From Stephanodiscus triporus (Eukaryota > Bacillariophyta > Thalassiosirophyceae > Thalassiosirales > Thalassiosiraceae), in NCBI GenBank assembly GCA_036939755.1, contig JALLAZ010000032.1, positions 1 through 29,437 of the forward strand: a stretch of 29,437 nt of DNA. The letters are read 5' to 3'. A model generated the notes under the pieces. It saw only the letters and a program-made list of their open reading frames with translations, was not told the origin of the DNA and did no database searches. A program made the position numbers and the translations under genes. Positions 11,893 through 19,413 of the stretch are shown here, one piece after another; positions within the stretch are counted from its first letter, which is position 1; every line of letters starts with the position of its first letter.

Positions 11893-12327
11893 CTCGTCGT
11901 CGGAGTTGGGGTGGGACGACGAGAACGTCCTAGTCCGCGAGGCTTCCCTCCCCCGCGATGATGACCGCGGCCGCCGCCTCCCCCGGCGATTGTCGCGGAC
12001 GAAGAAATCCCCCGACAGGGAGACGAGGCTCGGCGTCGCGACGATCTCCGCTCCTCCGGACGCGCGACCCGATCGTCGCAGGAGCGACGCGACGCGCAGG
12101 CGGCTGACCTCCATGATCGCATCTGGCGTGAGTCTGATCGTCTTCCTCCTCGGCTCGGATGACGGGGCGGACCACGCTCGACTGTCGCCGTCGCCGTTGC
12201 CCACGACGTGTCGTTTCTTCTCCTCCCCGTCCTCCCCCCCATCCCCCACGCGCCCGTCGACTACCGCCCCGACCCCGACGACTTCGGGCTCGACGTTGTT
12301 GTTGTCCTCGTTGTCGCTTATGCTCAT
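1662..12327 (-). CDS. UBR1: UBR1/PRT6-type N-degron E3 ubiquitin ligase (15 exons)
   Basis: Predicted RING-type E3 that recognises destabilising N-terminal residues and marks the protein for proteasomal decay in cytosol or nucleus. Exons: 12327-11735, 11518-9072, 8977-8560, 8480-8386, 8289-7667, 7574-6982, 6889-6826, 6728-6546, 6456-6426, 6332-6109, 6027-5596, 5508-3684, 3600-3482, 3400-1824, 1743-1662. Phases agree at every junction and the 9306 nt give 3101 residues. Domains: Gly14 tract (146-159); UBR zinc box (about 537-604) with VDETCVLCHDCF and CDCGD intact; weak ClpS-like stretch (about 883-915, LVLHCDAVHF); family motif SFHLPLHRF (about 1523); AQIRAGVWRRNG; winged-helix-like region; basic helix before RING-H2 (CIVC at 2219, CGHAIHKGC, CPLC at 2331) with a long internal insertion; C-terminal cap with CGAGAGIFFLVQE. 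The start is the first ATG of the frame. A 99-nt in-frame segment, 7295-7197, could be another intron. Family very secure, exon ends inferred by eye. Confidence 0.9.
6426..6456 (-). other. 31-nt micro-exon 9 of the UBR gene
   Basis: Flanked by TTCTTTTTCAG on the acceptor side and G|GTTAGT on the donor side, it encodes NLLIHRFGVF plus one base. Joined to the exon at 6332 it gives HRFGVFDFLGFEKAPN, a continuous family-like segment. Without it, the longer frame upstream of 6332 reads through intronic sequence. Confidence 0.75.
6798..6825 (-). repeat. (GT)n microsatellite starting at a splice donor
   Basis: About 13 CA units on the plus strand read as (GT)13 on the coding strand. Exon 7 ends ...DQVM and the first GT of the array serves as the donor of the 97-nt intron 6825-6729. 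Confidence 0.8.
6890..6981 (-). other. Predicted GC-AG intron in the UBR gene
   Basis: The exon-6 frame must join AQIRAGVWRRNG of exon 7 with two bases carried over. The only fitting donor is CACG|GCAAGT at 6981, which has the consensus of the rare GC donor class, paired with CACCAATAG at the other end. The nearby GT (CAA|GTGCTG) is in the wrong phase. Length is 92 nt, normal for this gene. Confidence 0.7.
11603..11626. repeat. (AAAAT)n repeat inside UBR intron 1
   Basis: Pentanucleotide AAAAT units make a U-rich tract on the transcribed strand of the 216-nt first intron (11734-11519), the longest intron of this gene; the others are 79-97 nt. Confidence 0.7.
11851..11892 (-). repeat. (GCC)14 trinucleotide repeat coding for poly-glycine
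   Basis: Fourteen uninterrupted GCC units on the plus strand lie in UBR exon 1 and encode 14 consecutive Gly residues (about 146-159) in a Ser/Arg/Asp-rich, probably disordered N-terminal region. Confidence 0.9.
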
Positions 12328-12737
12328 GGTTTCGGAATTTGTCCGGGATTGGAGGGATGTTCGTGCACTCTCTATTCTCTCTATTATGTTTGTTTTTCCG
12401 TCAGTTTTTTTACAAAAAAAAATAACTAGAGATATCCTCTAGCCATGGGATGGAAGATAGAGAATAAAATAAACATAACGTTGACGCCCCACTTCGCTTC
12501 TCGCTGGTACGATATGTACTTACGATATGTAAGTATGTATGGTAATTTTTTGTCTCTTTTTTCTTTTTAACTTCAACAAAGGTAGGTAAATAGGGCGCCG
12601 CCAAGCCTGAATGCTCTATCGCTGAGCTACAAGAAATTAGAGAAGGAAGTAGTACAGAAAAGATTTTGGGTATCTCTTCTCCTCCCGGCCGGGCCTCGCC
12701 GCGTAGTAATATATTATTTAACCCAAGTCTCCAGACG
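12328..12737. promoter_or_regulatory. Divergent intergenic region between UBR ligase and plastid membrane protein genes
   Basis: This 410-bp gap must hold both promoters. It is AT-rich, with a long A/T tract at 12405-12425, an inverted repeat TACTTAC/GTAAGTA with a 5-base loop at 12517-12535, a tRNA-like D-arm relic at 12598-12632 and an AT-rich stretch at 12707-12720. The latter is too close to the ATG to be a standard TATA box. No binding site can be assigned with confidence. Confidence 0.5.
12598..12632 (-). pseudogene. tRNA 5'-half relic (D-arm/A-box only)
   Basis: Read on the minus strand the segment contains TGTAGCTCAGCGATAGAGCA, a perfect D-arm (GCTC/GAGC) matching the internal A-box of a pol III promoter. 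It is followed by about 17 bases that do not form an anticodon stem. No T-arm or B-box (GTTCGAATCC-like) follows within about 100 bases, and none precedes it as in a permuted tRNA. It may be a tRNA fragment or a tRNA-derived SINE head; function is not supported. Confidence 0.4.
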
Positions 12738-13808
12738 ATGCCGACTTTAACATCGTTCGCCGCCTACCCATTCATCGTCCTTGCCTTGCATGGACGAGCG
12801 GCTGCGTTTTCGGGCACGCGCCCGCATTCTGTCGCCCACGCGCCCAACGTCGCGACATATTATCATACAAATGCCATGACCGAGAATGCGAAGGAAACGT
12901 GGGGTCGTCGCGATCGCGACGTTGACGCCGTCCGATTATCGATGCTTTCGTCCGCCTTGGAAAATGCGGACGACGGAAGCAGGGCCATCGATATGAAAAT
13001 TCGGGGGCGCAAGAATCGCGTCGTTCGGGGATATGAGGCGATGTTTGCCTCCTATGTCGCTCAGGGCCTACTTTCGGCGAGGGCGGGCGCATCGTCCATC
13101 GTGCCGATCGCAGGCTACATCGTCCCGCCGGCCGCGATATCCTACGTCATGATTTCGGCGGCGAGGCACGATCGATTGGACAGCGATACTTACAAGCGGC
13201 TGAACCTCGCATTGTTGGAGTACGGCCTGATCGGATTGCTGGTGTTGGCTCTCGGTGGTGGGATCAAAAGACCCGTCAGGGTATTGCCCCTCGCCCTAAC
13301 GGTCGTCAATTCCGTCAAGGGTTACGCGTACGGAGTATTGGGTTGGAACAAGGACAGATTGGATGTTACGCTTCTGGGAGACTTGACGAAGGGGGCCAAA
13401 ACTACTGTTATGGGATTCGTCTCCAAGCCCAAAAACTTCAAGGCAGGTGGATACATGGCCGCGACCATAACGGTCGCATCGTTGAAGCTGCTCAAATTGA
13501 AAGAGATCGTCGAGGTCCTCCTGTCAAACTCGCCGTTGTCGGGGGGAGACTTCGCGACGATAGTAGCTCGATTCAATCGATTGGCGTTCCTAACTATGAT
13601 GTCGTACACGCTCCGGGATGCCGCCGACCGGGATCGTCTCGGCGGAACGACTTTCGTTCAAATGAATTATCTCTGCGCGCTGTCCATGGCGGTGCACTGC
13701 TTTTATTACTCAAGTGGCGGCATCGCGACTCCAGTCGGAGCCCTGAGCGCAATTTTCGGCGTATTTTTTGCATTCAATGGAATCTCTTCCAGCATGAACA
13801 AACGGTAG
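12738..13808 (+). CDS. Predicted plastid-targeted multi-pass membrane protein, unknown function
   Basis: 356 residues from the first ATG; the open frame extends upstream to 12666 but only with a TTG. The N-terminus (MPTLTSFAAYPFIVLALHG, then RAAAFSG) is a hydrophobic signal segment followed by an A-A-A-F motif, the pattern used by diatom plastid preproteins with bipartite targeting. The mature part has several hydrophobic segments, including AGYIVPPAAISYVMISAA, LIGLLVLALGGG and a C-terminal GALSAIFGVFFAFNG, separated by short charged loops such as RHDRLDSDTYKRLN. I recognise no characterised family. It has no intron and is divergent from the UBR gene. Location in a plastid or thylakoid membrane is inferred from the leader and hydrophobicity only; no enzymatic motif is visible. 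Confidence 0.8.
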   Translation: MPTLTSFAAYPFIVLALHGRAAAFSGTRPHSVAHAPNVATYYHTNAMTENAKETWGRRDRDVDAVRLSMLSSALENADDGSRAIDMKIRGRKNRVVRGYEAMFASYVAQGLLSARAGASSIVPIAGYIVPPAAISYVMISAARHDRLDSDTYKRLNLALLEYGLIGLLVLALGGGIKRPVRVLPLALTVVNSVKGYAYGVLGWNKDRLDVTLLGDLTKGAKTTVMGFVSKPKNFKAGGYMAATITVASLKLLKLKEIVEVLLSNSPLSGGDFATIVARFNRLAFLTMMSYTLRDAADRDRLGGTTFVQMNYLCALSMAVHCFYYSSGGIATPVGALSAIFGVFFAFNGISSSMNKR

Positions 13809-14374
13809 TCGCTTGACTTTGTCCGTTGGTATCACCGGAGGGGTACTGCCACAATGGATTGAGAACTTTGGATAGCATGGCTTCCCGATCTTGTATTATG
13901 TTACCAACTTGCACTTTGTAATTTAAGTTCAGGGCTTCATAGGTTTCGAGATGATGTTGAGATCGAATTAACAAGTGGGCATGAACTGACCAGTAACAAG
14001 GTCTTGACATGCTGTTGCTATTGATATTGATATTGGTATTGACTTAGACGAGAATGCAGTGCTGCAACATCGGACGCGCATTTTATTTAGGTCGTTGGGG
14101 TCTGCGTGATGATAGAATTAATAACGTTCAATTATTTGCTAGGGACGCATGATGGGGACGAAAGAAAACATGGAAAGTTAAAGATATCCTTTTATTCCTA
14201 CATGCATCCCATTTTCTACGTGCATGATCTCAATTGTCAAACTGACACCGTTTACCCCTTTCGGACTATTTTCCTCACAAAGGCTGAAATCACTCCAAAC
14301 GAGGATGCCGGATAGAGTTTCCCAGCGCCTTCCCCTCTTCCTCTCCGAAGTCCGCATCGGGCCCATCGTCGATC
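13809..14374. other. Intergenic region between convergent genes
   Basis: These 566 bp hold the 3' ends of a plus-strand and a minus-strand gene. A short imperfect hexamer repeat (TATTGA/TATTGG, four units) lies at 14019-14042. A minus-strand open segment at 14283-14178 could be an extra last exon of the gene ending at 14375, because GTGAGA at 14378 and TTTCAG before 14283 would bound a 95-nt intron in phase. I see no other gene. Confidence 0.5.
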
Positions 14375-15631
14375 TCACCTCCCGAACAACATCCCGCCGA
14401 TCTTACCCATGAGGCCCCTTCCCCCCTCAGACGGCGTGCCCTCGCACCCGTCCTCGGCGCAAAGCCACATCCTACCCCTGTCGTCGTAATGCAGGAAGAA
14501 ACGATGGTTCAATCCGTAGGCCTTGTCGCCGAAGACTTCGGAGAAGCGGTCGAATCCCTCCGCCGCGTACGTCCTCGCGTTCCTCCACTGTCGGACTCGG
14601 TCGGACCTCCACCCGTCGTAGGTCGCGATCTCCTCGTTCGACCACCCCTGGTCGTCCACGGCCCGTCCGTCCCAGGCGGAGTCGGCGCCCTTGCCGCTAG
14701 GGACGACGACGCCGTCTACTGCCGACGTCGACGTCGTCGTCGTTCTCGTGCCGTACGGATCGGCGTAACTGAGTTGAGTACGAAGCCCATCCCCCCGTTG
14801 GCATTCGGTATCCCCCGCAGCTCCCTACCGTGGAAGATCGACATGTTATCGGCGTGGGACGAGCGCTCGTAATCCGGGACGCGATTCATCAGGGACTGCG
14901 ACGCCGGCCGGACGATCGGTTGCCGTGACGGATCGTGGGGGGAGGACGCGACCTCTTCGAGGTGGAACCTGAGCCTGTCCGACAATACGAGTTGGAACAT
15001 CATCCCTGTTCGGAAATGATTATATTAAGAAGGGCAAGCGCTGAGAGATTTGCGAGGGGAATATGTAGTAATGGCGCACGAATTCGTCAACACACACCTC
15101 CGCAAAAGTCGAACGTCGCACCCTGCGTTTGTAAATATTATGAGCGAAAAAAGAACGCGATCAAATCACATACATTTAGTCAAAAACATCGAAGCTAATG
15201 AGTAGGGAGAATATTCTTCGCATGAAAAGTTCGATTTCGTTCAGGCGCTGCGCGGACTTAATGACTTCCGGCGCAAAGGAGGGATCCCGTTTTCCTCGCG
15301 CGGCGGCATCCATCTCCGGCCGGAACCGCTGCCGCTGCCCTCCATCCCCGACACTCACCTCTTCGTTAAGGTCCAGGAGGTATCTAGCGATGTTGCCGCC
15401 GTAGTGCTCGTCCCGCTCCGACGGAACGTACATGCGCGACTTGCTGTTGGACGACGCGCCGGCCGTCGTCGACGTCGACGAGGACGAGGACGACATGGCC
15501 ACCGCCGAGGCGACCGCCCTCTCGATCTTGGCGGCGACCGAGGGGTGAAGGAAGGCCGTGGCAGTGACAGTGCCGCGAGTCGAGGCGGCGAGGGATAATA
15601 GGATGGAGGAGATGCCGACGGAGGCGACCAT
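14375..15631 (-). CDS. Predicted plastid-targeted protein of unknown function, with a frame break
   Basis: Start at ATG 15631 (ACCATGGTC). The leader MVASVGISSILLSLAAS, then TATAFLHP, is a signal peptide plus A-T-A-F plastid motif. Exon 1 is 15631-15359; exon 2 is a 25-nt micro-exon 15122-15098 encoding GATFDFCG; exon 3 starts at 15005 (GMMFQLVLSDRLRFHLEE). The joined segment LDLNEE-GATFDFCGGMMFQLVLSD reads as one conserved-looking stretch. The exon-3 frame (IFHGRELRGIPNANGGMGF) does not connect to the downstream frame (SYADPYGTRT, SAWDGRAVDDQGWSNEEIATY, MLFGR stop). Either a weak 92-nt intron (14781-14690, total 278 residues) or a one-base indel, possibly in the C6/G6 run at 14791-14796 (about 309 residues), separates them. 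The stop at 14375 itself overlaps a donor-like GTGAGA, so a further exon at 14283-14178 is possible. Family not recognised. Confidence 0.65.
15098..15122 (-). other. 25-nt micro-exon of the plastid-targeted protein gene
   Basis: Bounded by ...AAACGCAG and |GTGTGTGTTG, it encodes GATFDFCG plus one base and joins LLDLNEE to GMMFQLVLSD with matching phases (0 in, 1 out). The flanking introns are 236 nt (15358-15123) and 92 nt (15097-15006). Confidence 0.7.
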
Positions 15632-15886
15632 GGTTCGCTCGACTGCTAGAGGTATTACTATCACACATACTACTTGTCGAGCACTCTATCGTACTACTAG
15701 AGGTAGAACTGACTCACAACAAGGAACATGTTCTCAATAATCTCGCGGGAAACGGTGTATGTCAGTACCAAGGGTAAGTAGGTACCTATCGCCAATTTTC
15801 GCCAAGTGAGATAAAGACTCTCTCTTGAGTTCTCTACAACACCACGTGGATCTCCCAGACGACTTCTCGTGTAAGACGCACTAAGT
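15632..15886. promoter_or_regulatory. Short divergent promoter region
   Basis: Only 255 bp separate the start codons of the minus-strand plastid protein and the plus-strand aldo/keto-reductase-like protein, so they very likely share a bidirectional promoter. Both products carry candidate plastid leaders, making co-expression plausible. No specific element could be assigned. Confidence 0.5.
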
Positions 15887-18149
15887 ATGACGATGCCGCC
15901 CATCAGCATCAGCATCAGCATCGGCATCGGCATCAGCATCAGCGGCCGTCGCGACGGCAGTCGTCGCCCCTCGTCCGCCTCGAGGACGACGACGACGATC
16001 GCCGCCGTCCTCGTCGCCGCCGTCCTCGTCCTGGCCGGGGTCGATGGAGGCGTCGCCGCGCTGGTCCATCCGTCGTCGTCGTCGTCGTCGTCATCGTTGT
16101 CGTCGTCGTCGTGCCGGCGCCGCCGCTGTGCCTCGTCATCGTCCTCCATCTCCATAGTCGGCCTCCGACTCGGCCCGCTCGACGACCTGTCCGAGTACGG
16201 CAAGGAGAAGGAGAAGTCCGAGCTGGACACTCTGGTGTCGAAGAGGGAGGCGATAAAGAGGGCCAGGATCGCGAATACCAAGCCGGACGACGACGTGCCC
16301 AGGATGGACGACATGTCGGACGAGGAGATACGCGCGATGCTCCTGGCGAAGGAGGAGGAGGCGAGGGGGAAGAGGGGCGGCGGCGACGACGACATAATAT
16401 TCGCGATGCCGGACTTCAAGATCAAGAGGTCCTCCTCCTCCAACGCTGGGAGGGGACTGAGCAGCGGGAGCTACGGGGGCGACGTCGTTTCTTCTTCTTC
16501 CGCCGTCCCCGACGGGAGCGACGACGCCGCGTCGCCCGAGGACGCGGAATCCGCGGGGATGTTCGTGGACTGGACGGCGGACCACGACGACGAGAACGAG
16601 TTCCACGTTCCCAATCGAATCGGATTCACCGTCGTCGATTGGGGCGACGTGCGGAAAGGATACGTAGATGGCAAGCTCAAGAAGAAGGACAGGGCGGCGG
16701 GACGGTTCAACAAGTCGGATCTCAAGGTGAGAGGGAATGGATGGGGTGGGTGGAGCGCCCCTTCTCTTCGCGGTCTGAGGCCACTGGCCCTTTTTGGGCG
16801 ATGGCGAACGGCGGAGCCGCATCGACCGCGCAGAGCGTTCACCGGATGCATGATTTTTGCGAGGCGGCGACGCCGTCCTGGTAGGACCGGTCGGTTGCTT
16901 TTTCTTTACGAAAAATTCGAAGTCGGAGGAGGGCGTGGCCGCATTTTTACATTCGCGGATTGTTCGTCCCGGTACTAATTCCCCGCATGGTCGTCGTGCT
17001 TGGGATTGTTGTCGCACGGTCGTGTTGTGTCCATTGTGAAAGTCCTGCCGCGGTCGCAATCGTTCGCGGTGCCTTTACTGGTCTCGGGGTCGTCTCCAAA
17101 GTCATGTTTCGATCCTCGTGATAACGCCCTCCTTAAACTTTTCTTCGCTAACACCCCGATCCATTCATCCACCCCATCACGCACCCGCACAGAAAGCGTA
17201 CGAAAAACTGCAGAGGAATGGCATATCCCTCGTGGAGACCTCCGAGTCGTACTCGCCCCTCGCCGACGCCCTCCTCAACGAATTCCACTCAGGGTGCAAC
17301 TACGGCGAGAACGACTCCGGTCCGTTGATGGCGTCAACGTTCCCCAACCCGTGGAAGCACGCGTTCAAAACCCGCGCGCTGCTTCCCCGACGGGGGGCGT
17401 CGGCGATAGTTTCCGCCGCCGAGGGGGCATGCGAACGACTAGGCATGTCGTCGATGGGGCTGTACCAGATCGAGAATCCCCGTCCGTTCTACCCCGGCGG
17501 CGGAACGTCGGCGCTCGCTGACGGGATGCTCGACGTGATATCGGACGACCACGCCCGGTACGTCGGCTGCGTCAACTTCCTCGACGTGCGAAAGCTGGCC
17601 AAATTGCAAAAGCGGCTGAGGGCGGGCGGGGAATTCGTCGCGACGAATCGATTCGATTTCAGTCTCACGAATCGTGCCAACGCGGGATTGATAGCAGCGT
17701 GCAAGAAGATTGGCATCACGCCGTTGTGCACGAACGTACTGGACGGGGGACTGGCTACCGGACGGTACACGAGCACGAATCCGACGGGGGGGGAGGTCTC
17801 GAGGGGGGAGGGCGACCTGGGTCCGTACCCGGTGAGAAAGTTGGAGAAGCTGGACGTGCTGTTCCGCGCTCAGGACGGATTGAGGGAGAAGGTTAATCGA
17901 CGGATCGGGGACATGTTGATGAAGTTCAACGACGCTCCCGGCGGCGGGGGGGGACAGGTCCCGAGGATCAATCGCGACGTGACGACTACTCAGATCGCGA
18001 TCAATTACGTGAGGGCGAAGGGCGCCGTACCTCTCGTTTCTGTGACGAACGTCAGGATGGCGAACGAGCTGTTGGGGTGCTTGGGATGGGAATTGAGCGA
18101 GGAGGAGGTGGACGAGCTCGACAAGGCGTGCAAGTCCTGCGGGGTGTGA
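15887..18149 (+). CDS. Aldo/keto-reductase-like protein, putatively plastid-targeted, degenerate active site
   Basis: Exons 15887-16726 and 17193-18149 (598 residues), intron 466 nt (AAG|GTGAGA ... CCGCACAG|AAA, phase 0). The N-terminal 280 residues are low-complexity: Ile-Ser/Ile-Gly dipeptides, Arg-rich stretch, hydrophobic segment TIAAVLVAAVLVLAGV (about 37-52), AALVHP, poly-Ser, then acidic linkers. The C-terminal half has the (alpha/beta)8 AKR order: NGISLVETSESYS (about 289-301), LMASTFPN, MGLYQIENP, YVGCVNFLDVRKL, FDFSLTNR, ITPLCTNVLDGGLATGRY, then a C-terminal helix region after VPLVSVTN resembling the NADP-binding end. Canonical AKRs use Asp, Tyr, Lys and His; here Tyr300 remains, but the Asp, Lys and His positions appear to be Glu295, Thr329 and Glu374. 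Known AKRs reduce carbonyls with NADPH; activity here is doubtful. The start is the first of two close ATGs (15887, 15893) and could be either. Confidence 0.8.
15902..15943 (+). repeat. Hexanucleotide ATCAGC/ATCGGC repeat
   Basis: Seven tandem ATCAGC or ATCGGC units lie directly after the start codons of the aldo/keto-reductase-like gene and would encode ISISIS/IGIG dipeptides. Codon-level repetition near the start makes the precise N-terminus uncertain. A (CGT)n tract at about 16070-16110 in the same exon encodes poly-Ser. Confidence 0.8.
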
Positions 18150-18653
18150 ACAGTAAAAGTAAAAATAATTTCTTACTATGGCATCGATGTTGGGGATTAG
18201 GTGTCCGTCGCGCCGCCGAATCCGAGAGAAGGAGCCGGATAGGGGGGAAGCAGTGGAATAATAATGTTTGGCAAATGAGAACCGAAGCTGAGGGATGTGG
18301 GGTATTAGTTTGCATTCTCTTTTATCTTTTTTTCGGCCAGCCATGATTTTAATAAAATGAGTTACTTATTTATTTTCCAGTGATGCAAAGTGATTTCCAA
18401 GTAAACTTCACTAGAGTTGACTTTGGGTTAACCGTTGACAAAAAAAAACCTCCAATTTGTGCCCTTGCTGATGTGTAGAGGCCGACAATAACAAGAATCT
18501 AAATTACAGTTCAAAGGTTCATAATTTTGTCTTTGAGTGTGGGGAGGTTGCCAAAGATGCAGAAGAATCTCAGTTATGTGAGAGGCTTAAACAACTTGCA
18601 TTCTGCTTCTCTGTGGACAGATAGTAGCAGCAGCTTTATGCACATTTTCTTCC

Positions 18654-19120
18654 TTAGAGATGTAGCTTGGTCTGGTCTGGTCTGGTCTGGTCTGAACTCT
18701 CAATGTAGTCGAGACTGGCAATCTTTGTGGAATTGCTCATTGCAGCATCAAAGCTTCTCGTCACAACAGCAGCAAGGGGGTGGACAACAAGATGTGGGAG
18801 GAGGAGGGTGGCAGTATTGAAGTAGGAGTGCATCCTTGAGCATTGCTCTTGCTCCTTGTCATAAGCAAGAATATCAGCAACAACAGTATCATGATATCTC
18901 ATTGGTTTTGCCAGCTCTCCAACTCAGGATGCAATTGCAGGCGATCTATCAACATGGTAATCAGCCCAGTGCCAGAGGACAATGACGTTTTGGCATTGAG
19001 TTTTACGGGAAAATTGGTAGATTGACCCCCTTGTATTCCTCCATTTGCGAGAATACATCCCAAGCGCAGGACGAGCACGTACCATACACCATCTTCATCA
19101 GATGCTGACGAGGCATACAA
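18654..19120 (-). pseudogene. Possible eroded coding sequence
   Basis: Two consecutive minus-strand open segments in different frames abut at about 18900. The first (19120-18899) reads DEDGVWYVLVLRLGCI ... LIDRLQLHPELESWQNQ; the second (18902-18654) begins RYHDTVVADILAYDKEQEQ. Both have protein-like composition, unlike the low-complexity shadows elsewhere. No family is recognised, no splice pair clearly joins them, and the second runs into the TGGTC repeat. It could be a decayed gene or transposon piece, or chance. Confidence 0.2.
18668..18689. repeat. TGGTC pentanucleotide repeat
   Basis: Four perfect TGGTC units followed by TG; the fifth unit decays to TGAAC. Confidence 0.85.
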
Positions 19121-19413
19121 TACCTATCTATTCTGTGACTCTATTCTGTGACAAGACAAGCACCAGCAACTATGACCCCAAGTCTGATCTGGTAGATGAT
19201 AAATGCTATGTGGATTTTTAATTTTTTTGGCGCGCATCTTCAAAAAATAATATCTGGAGTATTATTTAGGTAGATTGGTAGTACTCTACGTAAGTACTTA
19301 GGTACGAAGAATCCACCAAATCAAAACCAGCAAAGGAGAGAGAGCTAAACACCACATTTTAGCCTCAGGGTCGCTATCCCCATTCTCAACCATCCACCAG
19401 TCCACCGGCCATC

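Larger units (their letters stand above)
18150..19413. other. 1.26-kb region without a firm gene
   Basis: It is more AT-rich than the flanking genes. It contains a TGGTC tandem repeat (18668-18689), a 13-bp direct duplication TATTCTGTGACTC (about 19132-19154) and minus-strand protein-like open fragments between 18654 and 19120 described separately. The first part holds the 3' end of the aldo/keto-reductase-like gene and the last part the promoter of the 19414 gene. No RNA gene was recognised. Confidence 0.5.

Noticed and set aside
12707..12720. TATA box for the 12738 gene
   Set aside because: Only about 20 bp before the ATG, leaving no room for a normal leader.
14740..14777. 38-nt intron as explanation for the frame break
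   Set aside because: In phase but less than half the size of any other intron in the window.
16136..17059. 307-codon minus-strand open frame
   Set aside because: Antisense to exon 1 and part of the intron of the aldo/keto-reductase-like gene; composition is a shadow.
17439..18344. 301-codon minus-strand open frame
   Set aside because: Antisense to the conserved aldo/keto-reductase half; His/Arg/Pro-rich shadow.
18527..18820. 97-codon plus-strand open frame
   Set aside because: Contains the TGGTC repeat translated as WSGLVWSGL and Gln/Gly runs; no sign of coding.
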